A stretch of DNA of 64,000 bases from JAANXG01 sp034520625. GTDB taxonomy: Bacteria > Pseudomonadota > Gammaproteobacteria > Arenicellales > JAANXG01. Positions 7,505-16,043 of this stretch are shown one piece after another (within the stretch, counting starts at the first letter, position 1; every line of letters begins with the position of its first letter). Location: NCBI GenBank assembly GCA_034520625.1, contig JAXHNI010000008.1, positions 248,001-312,000 on the forward strand, written 5' to 3'. Below the pieces are notes generated by a model that was given only the letters and a program-made list of their open reading frames with translations, was not told the origin of the DNA and did not search any database. A program made the translations under genes and the position numbers.

Positions 7505-9883
7505 ATGACCGGCCCGGCACAGCGGCCGCAGCGGGCCCACCTCGTCGTGCTGTTCGCCGTCTCCGGCGCCATGCTCGCGTTCGAGGTGCTGCTGGTGCGC
7601 TTGTTCGAGTTCAGCCACTGGCACCACTTTGCGGGCCTGTCCATATCACTTGCGCTGTTGGGCCTGGGCGCCGCCGGCACGTACCTCGCGCTGCGGGGGA
7701 AACGGAACGCGGTGCATACCGACGGCATACTGGTTGCCGGCCTGGCGATCCAGGCGACCGGCACCCTGCTGGTGCTGGTAATGCATTCGCAGGTGGCGCT
7801 CCGGCCCCTGATCGCGGCCTGGGAGGGCCGGGAGCTGGCGCGGCTGCTGGTTGTCGACTTCTCGGCGTTCGTGCCGTTCCTGGGCGCCGGCCTGGTCATC
7901 GGCGATGTCTTCGCGCGCTGGCCTTCGGCTTCGCGCCGCATCTACGCCGCCAACCTGTTCGGCGCCGGGGCGGGCAGCATCGCGGCGAGCGGCCTGCTGA
8001 TGATCATGGACGTGGCCCCCGCGCTGGCCCTGGTGGCGCTGATACCGGCGATGGCGCTGCTGCTGTTTGCGATCGCACGGCGCAGTCCGTGGACGGCGGC
8101 TGCCGGAGCCCTGCTTTGCGTCGCCGGGGTGGCAACAGTCCTGCGCCCGCCGGCGCCGATGGTGTCCGATTTCAAGGCCCTGTCCCAGGTTCTGGATCCC
8201 GCGGACGCGACGTTGCTGGAGACGCGTCCCGGCCTCGCGGGCAGGCTGAGCGTGGTGCGCTCGGACAGCCAGCGATACGCACCCGGTCTGAGCCTCGGAT
8301 GGACCGATGCGGTGCCGCCCAGCGATGCACTGGTGCTCGGCAGCGATCACCTGGTGCCCATGCCGCGCCGTTTTCCGGCCGGTGCCGCCCACATGGGGGC
8401 GAGTCTCGCCGGCCTGCCTTTGCTGCTGCGGCCGGAGGGAACGGTATTGGTGCTGGGAACCTCGGCCTGGCAGTCCCAGGTCGCCGCGACGGACCGGGAA
8501 ATGGTCTGGGTGGAGTCGGACGGGCGGTTTTTGAACCTGGCCGCCCGGCGTGGAATCGCGGGCGCCGCCAGTGAGCTGATCGAGGACAGTCCGTACCGGT
8601 ACCTGGCCTCGAACGACCGGCGCTTCGAGCTCATCGCCCTCGACGGCCTGTTTGCCGGCGGCGATGCCGCCTCGGAAGACTATCTCATGACCGTGGAAGG
8701 GCTCGCGGCGGCAATGGAACGCCTGGCCCCGCGCGGCCTGCTGGCCCTGCCCCTGGAGCATTCGGTACCGCCCCGCCATTTTCCCCGCGCCCTGGCCACG
8801 CTGCATGACGCCCTGCAGCGCTTCGCAACCGGCAAAGCCGGCGACCGGGTGGCCGTGCTGCGTGGTCTCCAGGCAATGCTGGTGCTGGCATCCCCGAATC
8901 CCCTGTCCGCAGACGACCTGGATCGAATCCGGCGATTCGCGGAACAGTGGCGTTTCGATCTGGTGTGGCTGCCGGCACTGCCGGAAGCGGATGCCAACCG
9001 GTACCACCGCCTGGACGCTCCGCTGTTCCATCTGTCCGCCCGGGCGGTGTTCGAACAGACCGAGCCGCCGGAAGCGGCCCGCTGGTTCACGACTACGCCG
9101 GCGACCCTGGCGCGGCCATACTTCTGGCGAAGCCTGAGCTGGGAGCGGGTGCCGGATTTCCTGAGCGCCATGGGCCGCCAGCGTGCCCTGAGCTATCTCG
9201 ACTGGACGCTCCTGCTCACCGCCGCAAGCGCCGTGCTCGCGGTCCTGCTGGCCCTGGTGCTGATCGTTGCCCCCCTGGGCCGGCTGCCGCCGGCGGCGGG
9301 CGTTATCGGTCGAGGCACCGTGGCGGTTTACTTCAGCGCGCTGGGTCTGGGCTACATGCTGCTCGAGCTCGCGGTGTTCCAGCGCGTCATCATGTTCGTG
9401 GGCGAGCCGGTCGTCGCGGCGGCCCTGGTGTTCACCGTCTTCCTGATCGGTTCCGGCCTGGGAAGCGCGGGCGCCCCGACCACCGCACGGCCCCGTGACG
9501 CGGCGCGCATCTTTCTGGCCATCGCCGCGGGGCTGGTCCCGGCCATCGCGGTGTTGTGGCCCCTTTCCGATCAGGTGCTTGGTATGCCGCGCCTTCCCGG
9601 CACGGTGGTGCTGGCGGCCGCGCTGGCGCCGCTCACCTGGGCCATGGGCCGCGCGTTTCCCTGGGCGCTGCGCCTGCTCGCCGGGCGGGACCGATGGGTG
9701 CCGTGGGCGTGGGGCATCAACGGGTTCGCGTCAGTGGTGGCCGCGTCCCTGGCAGTGCTGATCTCGGTGCAATGGGGCCAGCCCGCGACCCTGGGTGCCG
9801 CCATGGCCTGCTATGCGGTGGCCGCCCTCGTCGCTCTGCGGTGGGTTGGTGGGGGACAGGGCTCTGGTGAACTCGACTGCTGA
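7505..9883 (+). CDS. Large polytopic membrane protein with spermidine-synthase-like core
   Basis: A 792-residue protein. The N-terminal 200 residues hold about six hydrophobic segments (RAHLVVLFAVSGAMLAFEVL onward). Residues about 205-565 form a soluble region with a weak Rossmann-like pattern (LLLRPEGTVLVLGTSAWQSQ). The last 220 residues hold about seven more segments (YFSALGLGYMLLELAVFQRV). This arrangement is seen in the family of spermidine-synthase-like membrane proteins of unknown function. The synthase catalytic motif is not evident. It starts 10 bp after pcm, so the two are probably cotranscribed. Confidence 0.75.
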   Translation: MTGPAQRPQRAHLVVLFAVSGAMLAFEVLLVRLFEFSHWHHFAGLSISLALLGLGAAGTYLALRGKRNAVHTDGILVAGLAIQATGTLLVLVMHSQVALRPLIAAWEGRELARLLVVDFSAFVPFLGAGLVIGDVFARWPSASRRIYAANLFGAGAGSIAASGLLMIMDVAPALALVALIPAMALLLFAIARRSPWTAAAGALLCVAGVATVLRPPAPMVSDFKALSQVLDPADATLLETRPGLAGRLSVVRSDSQRYAPGLSLGWTDAVPPSDALVLGSDHLVPMPRRFPAGAAHMGASLAGLPLLLRPEGTVLVLGTSAWQSQVAATDREMVWVESDGRFLNLAARRGIAGAASELIEDSPYRYLASNDRRFELIALDGLFAGGDAASEDYLMTVEGLAAAMERLAPRGLLALPLEHSVPPRHFPRALATLHDALQRFATGKAGDRVAVLRGLQAMLVLASPNPLSADDLDRIRRFAEQWRFDLVWLPALPEADANRYHRLDAPLFHLSARAVFEQTEPPEAARWFTTTPATLARPYFWRSLSWERVPDFLSAMGRQRALSYLDWTLLLTAASAVLAVLLALVLIVAPLGRLPPAAGVIGRGTVAVYFSALGLGYMLLELAVFQRVIMFVGEPVVAAALVFTVFLIGSGLGSAGAPTTARPRDAARIFLAIAAGLVPAIAVLWPLSDQVLGMPRLPGTVVLAAALAPLTWAMGRAFPWALRLLAGRDRWVPWAWGINGFASVVAASLAVLISVQWGQPATLGAAMACYAVAALVALRWVGGGQGSGELDC

Positions 9884-9946
9884 TTTTTGACCATTTGGCG
9901 GTCTGGAGCCATTGGTGTGGTTACAAGACCCAGCCGCGTGATCGGA

Positions 9947-10051
9947 CCGGTGCCGGGGGTCGTCCCCCAGGACCGCTGTAAATACGTCCCTGTACGCTCT
10001 CGCTCAAACATCCGTGTTTTCGAGAGCCCTGGGGGACGCCCCCGGCACCGG
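9947..10051. repeat. Long-stem hairpin repeat, copy 2 (type B)
   Basis: Arms 9947-9970 and 10028-10051 are complementary except for one extra T in the left arm. The core has the type B signature GCTCTCGCTC with GAGAGC at its 3' end, and TACG-TCCC-TGTA in the mini-stem. It lies between convergent genes (the membrane protein and dat). Confidence 0.8.
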
Positions 10052-10140
10052 CCCTACCCTCATTGACGCCTGTACTCAAAATGGGCCGGGGTCGCGGTCC
10101 AGTTTCTGACTTTAATTGATTAATTGGGTGGGGACCGACG

Positions 10141-10208
10141 GTAGGAGGCGAGCCCCCTCGCCGATTGCGGCTTCGAGCGACACCTCATCGGCCAGAGGGC
10201 TGGCCTCC
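10141..10208. repeat. REP-like GTAGGAGG repeat, copy 1
   Basis: GTAGGAGGCGAGCCCCCTCG followed by a spacer and the near-inverse CATCGGCCAGAGGGCTGGCC ending CTCC. The family has at least four more copies in this window, all intergenic. Confidence 0.8.
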
Positions 10209-10248
10209 GGGCTTCGTTTGTCCGCCGCACAGTGCCGGCTGAATGGGT

Positions 10249-10273
10249 CAATATTTGTGGCGGGGTACACTAG
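10249..10273. repeat. CACTA-type terminal repeat, right end only, covering the dat stop codon
   Basis: CAATATTTGTGGCGGGGTAC then ACTAG matches the right terminal repeat of the element at 49068-49333 with one difference. The final CTA (10270-10272) is the TAG stop codon of dat. No left end is recognisable nearby. Confidence 0.75.
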
Positions 10274-11124
10274 CCCCTGTCAGCCAACGCCGCCTCAATG
10301 TAAAGCTGCCGCAATCGCCGGGTCACCGGACCGGGTTTGCCGTCGCCGATCCGGCGGCCGTCGATGCGCACTACCGGCAGGGCGAACGCCGTGGCGCTGG
10401 TGATGAAGGCCTCGGCGGCACCGTAAGCCTCCTCCGGTGTGAAAGGGCCCTCCGCCACCGAGAAGGTCTCCTGGTCCGCGAGCCGGAGTATCGCCGCGCG
10501 GGTGATGCCGTGGAGGATCAGGTTGTTCAATTGCCGCGTTCTGATCACATTGTCGCTGGTCACGATGAACGCGTTGTTGGATGTGCCTTCGGTGATGTAG
10601 CCGTCCTCAACCATCCATGCGTCGTCGGCCCCCGCGTCCAGGGCGGCCTGCTTGGCCATGGAGGGCGCCAGCAGGCCGACGGTCTTGATGTCGCGCCGTT
10701 TCCAGCGGATGTCTTCGACGGTTTGGATCGTGATCCCGGTTTCGGCCTGCGGCGATTCGATCAGCGTGTGCGCCTGGGTGAACATGACCAGCGTCGGCTC
10801 AGGCCGGACGGGGAAGGCGAAATCCCGATCCGCCGGGCCGCGCGTGAGCTGCAGGTACACCAGGCCCTCCTCCAGGCGGTTTTGCTCGATCAACCGGTTC
10901 TGCGCCGCAACGATATCGGCGTCGTCGACGGGCTGCGGGATATTCAACTCGTTGAGGGAGCGATGCAGGCGCGCCAGGTGGGCCTGGTTGTCGACAAGCC
11001 GGCCCCGAAGCACGGCGGAGACTTCATAGACGCCGTCGGCGAACAGGAAGCCACGATCGAAAATCGAGACCCTGCCCTGCTCTTCCGGCAGGTACTCTCC
11101 GTTCACGTAAACAATGCGGCTCAT
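10270..11124 (-). CDS. dat: D-amino acid aminotransferase (class IV PLP)
   Basis: A 284-residue fold-IV aminotransferase, cytosolic. Signatures: YVNGEYLPEEQGRVSIFDRG at the N-terminus, catalytic Lys in RRDIKTVGLLAPSMAKQ, and EGTSNNAFIV at the cofactor site. D-alanine/D-glutamate transaminase is the best call; branched-chain aminotransferases of the same fold are longer. It begins 16 bp after dgcA and is the last gene of the dgcN-dgcA-dat operon. A likely role is to collect amino groups from D-amino acids onto 2-oxoglutarate, giving D-glutamate for DgcN; this is inferred from context. Its TAG stop lies inside a repeat terminus. Confidence 0.85.
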   Translation of the reverse strand: MSRIVYVNGEYLPEEQGRVSIFDRGFLFADGVYEVSAVLRGRLVDNQAHLARLHRSLNELNIPQPVDDADIVAAQNRLIEQNRLEEGLVYLQLTRGPADRDFAFPVRPEPTLVMFTQAHTLIESPQAETGITIQTVEDIRWKRRDIKTVGLLAPSMAKQAALDAGADDAWMVEDGYITEGTSNNAFIVTSDNVIRTRQLNNLILHGITRAAILRLADQETFSVAEGPFTPEEAYGAAEAFITSATAFALPVVRIDGRRIGDGKPGPVTRRLRQLYIEAALADRG

Positions 11125-11140
11125 TGTGCGAATTTCAGGT

Positions 11141-12121
11141 TTAGCCCCACAACGCCGGCTGCAGGGAATGAATGGTTGTTTCCTCGTAGCGCAATCCCTC
11201 GGGCCGGTCGCGGGCGAGCAGCAGCGGTCCGTCCAGGTCCACGACGGCGGCGTCCGCGCACAGCAGCATCGCCGGCGCCATTGCCAGCGAAGTGGCCAGC
11301 ATGCAGCCCACCATGACCGTAAAACCCCGCTCCACGGCCGCGTGCTTCAGGGCGAGGGCTTCGGTCAAGCCGCCGGTCTTGTCCAGCTTGATGTTGACCA
11401 TGTCGTAGCGCCCCGCCAACGCCTCCAGGGAGCCGCGATCATGGCAGGACTCGTCCGCGCATACGGGAACCGGACGCGACAGGGCTTCCAGGGCTTCATC
11501 GGCGTCCGCCGGAAACGGCTGCTCGATCATCACCACACCGAGGTGGTGGAGCCGTGGTGCGTAGGCGACATACTCCTCGATGCTCCAGCCCTCGTTGGCG
11601 TCGACGATGATCCGGGCGTCCGGGGCGCCGCGGCGCACGGCGTCCACGCGCTCCATGTCGCCCTCCCCTGCGAGTTTCAGCTTCAGCAGTGGAGCGTCCC
11701 GATGCGCCCGCGCGGCCTCTTGCATGCGCTCGGGCGTATCCACCGACAGCGTATAGGCCGTGGTGATCGTATCCGGAACGGATACCCCGGCCAGCTGCGC
11801 CGCGCTCCGGTCCGCCGTCTTCGCCTCCAGGTCCCACAGTGCGCAGTCCAGGGCGTTGCGCGCCGCGCCCGCCGGCAGAAGCGCCTGCAGCGTGTCGCGG
11901 TCCAGGTCATTCGCCAGGGGCTCGCGCAGGGCGCCCACCTGGTCCATGACGCTGTCGATGGTTTCACCGTAGCGGCTGTAGGGAACGCATTCCCCCCGTC
12001 CGGTGAATCCGCTGCGCTCCAGCACGGCCACCACGACTTCCGCGGACGTCTTGCTGCCGCGGGAGATGGTGAACGTACCGCGAATCGGCCAGGACTCGTG
12101 GTGGACCGACAGGGCTATCAC
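11141..12121 (-). CDS. dgcA: Enolase-superfamily dipeptide-epimerase-like racemase (DgcA-like)
   Basis: A 326-residue enolase-superfamily enzyme. Catalytic Lys pair LLKLKLAG, metal ligands in IIVDANEGW, MIEQPF and CADESCHD, and the second Lys motif VNIKLDKTGG. This pattern fits L-Ala-D/L-Glu epimerases and the N-acetyl-D-glutamate racemase DgcA. Being encoded directly after a DgcN homolog favours the latter. The GTG start at 12121 overlaps the dgcN stop (GTGA), so translation is probably coupled; no better start exists in frame. It is cytosolic. Confidence 0.83.
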   Translation of the reverse strand: MIALSVHHESWPIRGTFTISRGSKTSAEVVVAVLERSGFTGRGECVPYSRYGETIDSVMDQVGALREPLANDLDRDTLQALLPAGAARNALDCALWDLEAKTADRSAAQLAGVSVPDTITTAYTLSVDTPERMQEAARAHRDAPLLKLKLAGEGDMERVDAVRRGAPDARIIVDANEGWSIEEYVAYAPRLHHLGVVMIEQPFPADADEALEALSRPVPVCADESCHDRGSLEALAGRYDMVNIKLDKTGGLTEALALKHAAVERGFTVMVGCMLATSLAMAPAMLLCADAAVVDLDGPLLLARDRPEGLRYEETTIHSLQPALWG

Positions 12122-13116
12122 AACAGGATATCCACAATCGGTGCCACGCCCAGACGGTACGGGTCCACCGCGGGAAGCGCGTAGGTGTCTTCGAGCTTGT
12201 CCAGGTATTCCCGCGCCTCGTTCTCTTCCAGTGCGGCCGTGTTCACGGCAATGCCCGCGAAGCGGACGCGGCGATTGGTCAGCCGCGCGACCTGGAGGTT
12301 CTGGTCCATGCATTCCTGGAGATCCGGGAGGGGGTAGTGCGGCAGCCCGCGCATGTGCGTGCGGGTCGGCTCGTGGCACAGCACGAGAACATCCGGCTGG
12401 GCGCCGTGCAGCAGGCCCGTGGAGACGCCCGCGAACGAGGGGTGAAACAGCGACCCCTGCCCCTCGATGATGTCCCAGTGGTCGGGGGTATTCTCCGGCG
12501 CCAACCACTCCACTGCGCCGGAGATGAAATCCGCCACCACCGCGTCCACCGCGACCCCGGCGCCGTCGATGAGGATGCCCGTCTGCCCGGTGGCCCGGAA
12601 ATCCACGGACACTCCGCGCTGCTTCAGTTCGTGCTCGAGCGCCAGCGAGGTATACATTTTTCCGCAGGAGCAGTCGGTGCCCACCGGCAGCAGCCGCTGT
12701 CCCTGCCTCGGCTTGCCGTTGCCCACTTCGAACGACCGGGTCGCATGCCGCACGTCGTGCAGCTGCAATTCCCGGGTCCCGGCGGTTTCAACGAGCTCCG
12801 GGATGTCTGACAGCCTGTTGTGCAGCCCCGAGGCGAGATGAAGGCCGGCATCCAGCGCCTGCTTCAGTACTGCCTTCCACGCATCGGAAATCACACCGCC
12901 TCGGTTGGCCACGCCGATCACCATGGTGCGGGCGCCCGCCTGGACCGCCTCGTCGATGCTCATGTCCCTGACGCCGCAGTCGGCCTGGCAGCCCGGAAGC
13001 CGCAACTGCCCGACGCAATTCTCCGCGCGCCAGTGACTGATGCCGATTGCCACTTTGGCGGCGAGCTGGTCCGGCGCGTCGCCTAGAAACAGCAGGTAAG
13101 GGGTTTCGATGGCCAT
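12118..13116 (-). CDS. dgcN: DUF1611 protein, DgcN-like D-glutamate N-acetyltransferase
   Basis: A 332-residue DUF1611 protein. Recognisable regions are MVIGVANRGGVISDAW, the P-loop-like PVGTDCSCGKMYTSLALE, and IIEGQGSLFHPSFAGVSTGL. In marine proteobacteria DgcN acetylates D-glutamate and DgcA converts the product to N-acetyl-L-glutamate. The ATG at 13116 has AGGA six nt upstream. It is first in the operon dgcN-dgcA-dat. The 13117-13441 gap upstream must hold the promoter, but I see no clear -35/-10 or regulator gene. N-terminal extension beyond 13116 is possible but unlike the family. Confidence 0.85.
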   Translation of the reverse strand: MAIETPYLLFLGDAPDQLAAKVAIGISHWRAENCVGQLRLPGCQADCGVRDMSIDEAVQAGARTMVIGVANRGGVISDAWKAVLKQALDAGLHLASGLHNRLSDIPELVETAGTRELQLHDVRHATRSFEVGNGKPRQGQRLLPVGTDCSCGKMYTSLALEHELKQRGVSVDFRATGQTGILIDGAGVAVDAVVADFISGAVEWLAPENTPDHWDIIEGQGSLFHPSFAGVSTGLLHGAQPDVLVLCHEPTRTHMRGLPHYPLPDLQECMDQNLQVARLTNRRVRFAGIAVNTAALEENEAREYLDKLEDTYALPAVDPYRLGVAPIVDILL

Positions 13117-13441
13117 GTAAATCCTCGTTTCAAGTGACTGTAGGGCACTTCCAGAAACTGCGCCCTTGTAAATATTCAATGGCCGCGGTAGCCGCGTCAG
13201 CGCCGTGCTCGAATGCTCATTGCCTTGATGCAAACTGCGGTTCTGCGCACGGTGCTTCCTTGCAGTGATTTTACGGTATATCGCGAGGCCGGGAACTCTT
13301 TACATTTGAGCCTGGTCCTGTTCCGGAACTGCGCCGGCCGGCTGCGCCACCGGGACGTTTGTCCGGCCGGGATGCCGGAACCGCCGACCCGTGCTAGATT
13401 TTACGGGAACCGAGTATCACGCATCCCGGCAACGATAAGAT

Positions 13442-14131
13442 ATGGATTATTCCGCACTGCTGCTGCCTGTTCTGCTGATCATCGGGCTGTTCGCCGGCCT
13501 GGTGGTCCTGAAGCGCCGCCTGTTCGACGACGGGCCCGAGCAGGCGCCGATACCCTTTCCTGATCCGGCCGGAAAGGACACCGGTGCCCGGATGACGCCC
13601 GTCGCACCGGGCAGCCCCGCGGAACCGGCAACGAAATCCTCCCGGCCGGCGGTTCCCGCCGGCATGCCGGTCGCAAGCCCTGCCGCTTCCACCGCCGGCG
13701 AGCTGGCCGGTGTGTCGCTGACGCCCGCGCGCCTGTATCCAAAGCGGGTCCTGCCGCCGGTCCACAAGGCGATCTTCTCCCGCCTCCTGAAAGCGCTGCC
13801 CGGTTATGTGGTGCTGCCCGGCATTGCCTACGACCGGTTCCTGGAGGCCCGGGATGGCACGCCGAGTGAGAACACCAGCCTGCAGAACCGCGCCGGACAG
13901 CAGCTCGCGGATTTCGTGGTCTGCGACCGCAAGCTCAACGTGCTCCTGGTATGCCAGGTTGAGGACGGCACCGTGCTGCCGGCGCGCATCCAGGAGCGCG
14001 AAAAAATGCTGCAGAGAGCGGGGCTTCGCCTGCTGCGCTGGAACGTCGACGCCCCGCCGGATCCCGGAAAGCTCTTGAGCACGGTACAGACCCTGGAGAA
14101 GCTGAATACCAGCACCGCCAGGACCCGTTAG
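13442..14131 (+). CDS. Membrane-anchored DUF2726-like protein
   Basis: A 229-residue protein with one N-terminal membrane helix (residues 5-24), a Pro/Ala/Ser-rich linker (about 30-90), and a C-terminal domain resembling DUF2726 (NRAGQQLADFVVCDRKLNVL, then QEREKMLQRAGLRLLRWN). DUF2726 belongs to the restriction-endonuclease-like fold group and its function is unknown. The likely topology is a short periplasmic end with the domain in the cytoplasm. It is divergent from dgcN, 325 bp away. Confidence 0.7.
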   Translation: MDYSALLLPVLLIIGLFAGLVVLKRRLFDDGPEQAPIPFPDPAGKDTGARMTPVAPGSPAEPATKSSRPAVPAGMPVASPAASTAGELAGVSLTPARLYPKRVLPPVHKAIFSRLLKALPGYVVLPGIAYDRFLEARDGTPSENTSLQNRAGQQLADFVVCDRKLNVLLVCQVEDGTVLPARIQEREKMLQRAGLRLLRWNVDAPPDPGKLLSTVQTLEKLNTSTARTR

Positions 14132-14219
14132 GACCGCTGATTGAGGCTGCCCGGCCCGGCGGTCCGGGTTCGATGCTCGACAACTATCTCCTGTAGACAA
14201 ATCCGGGGTCGTCGAGAGC

Positions 14220-14329
14220 CGGGCGGAGCCGGGACGGTCTGTCAGGGTCGCTGTGAATATATCCCTATACGCTCTGGCTCAAACATCCCTGTTTTCGACA
14301 GCCCTGACAGACCGTCCCGGCTCCGCCCG
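14220..14329. repeat. Long-stem hairpin repeat, copy 3 (type A, divergent arms)
   Basis: A perfect 28-bp inverted repeat (14220-14247 and 14302-14329) whose arm sequence differs almost entirely from the other copies, around a 54-nt core differing at only a few positions. The mini-stem reads TATA-TCCC-TATA instead of TACA/TGTA, so both strands changed together. It lies between convergent genes. Confidence 0.85.
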
Positions 14330-14399
14330 CCATCTTCTATCCGGTGGACTCGAACAATCTCCGGTCAATGTGGAAAGGTTGACGCTGGGTCCCACGATA

Positions 14400-14418
14400 T
14401 GTCGGCCGTAAAGGCCGA
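14400..14418. repeat. Short GGCCGAC hairpin of the GTGGGTC repeat family
   Basis: GTCGGCC-GTAAA-GGCCGAC, followed by CCACACGG, resembles half of the TGTGGGTC...GACCCACA repeats at 24408, 50178 and 61206. Together with hairpin copy 3 it fills much of the 14132-14523 gap; nothing else is evident there. Confidence 0.5.
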
Positions 14419-14523
14419 CCCACACGGTCTTCGTTCCACTCTCGACGATCCGCCATACACGTCCGGACAATGTTTATCTTGTGTCCGGCTCGATCCGGCG
14501 AAATATCCGGTCGGAACGGACAG

Positions 14524-14856
14524 TCAGCAATTGTCCGGATCCGGCATCAGGGCGTCGAATTCCTGCAGGAGCACGACCAGATTACCTTCGTCTCCGCTGA
14601 TGTCGGCGAAGTAGAGCTCGACGGCGGGGGTGATCCGGCTGGGCGCCGCCAGAGGCACGCTCATGGCCAGGGTCTCGCGCATGCGCGGCACGAACACCCA
14701 TTGCAGCCACTGGGGGATGCTCATGGTATCGAAGCAGAACGGGTTGGGACTCCGGAATGCCTCGGCGGGCGGCGGCCTCCCTTCCCAGAGGTCCAGGCGT
14801 TTCAGCTCCCCCTCGATCTGGTCCAGCAGGCCCGCCAGTCGCTCCGGGTACTCCAC
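14524..14856 (-). CDS. YqcC-like (DUF446) protein
   Basis: A 110-residue protein matching the small YqcC/DUF446 family: LLDQIEGELKRLDLWEGRPP, then NPFCFDTMSIPQWLQWVFVP and the ELYFADISGD region. In E. coli YqcC is encoded next to the tRNA pseudouridine synthase TruC; its function is unknown. No ATG is available, so a GTG at 14856, five nt after the tatD stop, is chosen. It is the last gene of the tmk-holB-pilZ-tatD run and likely cotranscribed. Confidence 0.75.
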   Translation of the reverse strand: MEYPERLAGLLDQIEGELKRLDLWEGRPPPAEAFRSPNPFCFDTMSIPQWLQWVFVPRMRETLAMSVPLAAPSRITPAVELYFADISGDEGNLVVLLQEFDALMPDPDNC

Positions 14857-14860
14857 CGGC

Positions 14861-15634
14861 TCAGCGCGACGCGCGCGGGAACAGCCGGAAGAAATTCTCG
14901 CTGGTGGCCTCGGCCACCTCGTCGTAGGAAATGCCCCGGAGCTCGGCGACATATTCGGCGGTGTGCTTTACGTAGGCCGGCTCGTTGGTCTTGCCCCGGT
15001 ACGGCACGGGCGCGAGGTACGGACTGTCGGTTTCCACCAGGATGCGGTCCAGCGGCGCCTTGCGCGCCACTTCCTGGATGGGTCGGGCGTTCTTGAATGT
15101 CACGATACCCGAGAACGAAATATAGAAGCCCAGCGCCAGGGCCTGCTCCGCCATCTTCCAGTCCTCGGCGAAACAGTGCATCACCCCGCCCACTTCACCG
15201 GCGTGCTCCTCGGTCAGCAGACGGATGGTGTCGTCGGGCGCATCCCGGCTGTGGATGATCAACGGCATGCCGCACTCCCGCGCCGCGCTGATGTGGCGGC
15301 GAAACCGGTCTCGCTGCCAGTCCAGGTCGCCGTGGCTGCGGAAGTAGTCCAGTCCCGTCTCGCCGATTGCCACCACCCGCGGATGGTCGGCGAGCGAAAC
15401 GAGCTCGTCCGCGTCCGGGTCCCGGCCGTCCCGTTCGTTGGGATGCACGCCCACGGAGGCGAATATGTGACTGTGCCGCTCGGCCAGCGCCAGCACCTGC
15501 GGGAGATCCTCGAGATTGACGCTCACGCACAACAGGTAGCGGACGTCGTTGTCACGGGCGTTGGCCAGTACATTCTCGATCCTCGGGTAGAGGGGATCGA
15601 AATCGATGTGGCAATGGGAGTCAACCAGGTACAT
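14861..15634 (-). CDS. tatD: TatD-family metal-dependent hydrolase
   Basis: A 257-residue TatD/YcfH-family deoxyribonuclease-like hydrolase. Metal ligands are visible: LVDSHCHIDFD at the N-terminus, AIGETGLDYFRS, PLIIHSRDA, VMHCFAEDW and VETDSPYLAP. Length is typical. The tmk-holB-pilZ-tatD order is conserved in many gammaproteobacteria; the E. coli homolog in this position is YcfH. Confidence 0.93.
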   Translation of the reverse strand: MYLVDSHCHIDFDPLYPRIENVLANARDNDVRYLLCVSVNLEDLPQVLALAERHSHIFASVGVHPNERDGRDPDADELVSLADHPRVVAIGETGLDYFRSHGDLDWQRDRFRRHISAARECGMPLIIHSRDAPDDTIRLLTEEHAGEVGGVMHCFAEDWKMAEQALALGFYISFSGIVTFKNARPIQEVARKAPLDRILVETDSPYLAPVPYRGKTNEPAYVKHTAEYVAELRGISYDEVAEATSENFFRLFPRASR

Positions 15635-15668
15635 AAAGGAGAGCGGTCCGGCCCGAGGCGCCGGCGGG

Positions 15669-16040
15669 TTACATGGTGTGCGTCTGGCGTTCCGATTTCA
15701 GCGCGCCGCCCAGCAGGGTCTCGATCTTGGTGCGGGCTTCGTGGGTGTCGCTGTCCTTGAACTGAATGCCAATGCCCGCCGCGCGGTTGCCCTGGGCGCC
15801 CACCGGGGTGACCCAGACCACCGTTCCCGCCACCGACAGCTTGTCCCGCTCCTCGAGCAGGGTAAGCAGCATGAAAACCTCGTCGCCGATCTCATAGCGC
15901 TTGCTGGTGGGAATGAACAGCCCGCCGTTCTTGAGAAACGGCATATAGGCGGCAAACAGCGCGCTTTTGTCCCGAATCGTCAACGACAAAACGGACGGCC
16001 TGACTGCCTGTGGTTGGTCGCTGGATTCGTTCGCCGCCAT
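15669..16040 (-). CDS. pilZ: PilZ-domain protein
   Basis: A 123-residue single PilZ domain of the type found after holB in Pseudomonas and Xanthomonas, where PilZ is needed for type IV pilus biogenesis. The tell-tale FLKNGGLFIPTSKRYEIGDEV and AAGIGIQFKD are present. The RxxxR c-di-GMP-binding motif is absent, as in canonical PilZ, so it probably acts by protein contacts. It starts 3 bp after holB. Confidence 0.88.
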   Translation of the reverse strand: MAANESSDQPQAVRPSVLSLTIRDKSALFAAYMPFLKNGGLFIPTSKRYEIGDEVFMLLTLLEERDKLSVAGTVVWVTPVGAQGNRAAGIGIQFKDSDTHEARTKIETLLGGALKSERQTHTM

Positions 16041-16043
16041 GTT

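Noticed and set aside
7646..9031. Long antisense frame opposite the 792-residue membrane protein
   Set aside because: Gln/Arg/Gly-rich composition without domains; the opposite strand encodes clear membrane helices.
9947..10051. Hairpin repeats as ordinary rho-independent terminators
   Set aside because: They lack a T-run, have a conserved 52-57-nt loop, and several lie upstream of genes or between operon members.
12122..12508. N-terminal extension of dgcA
   Set aside because: It lies inside dgcN in another frame and reads as non-protein; the GTGA overlap gives the natural start.
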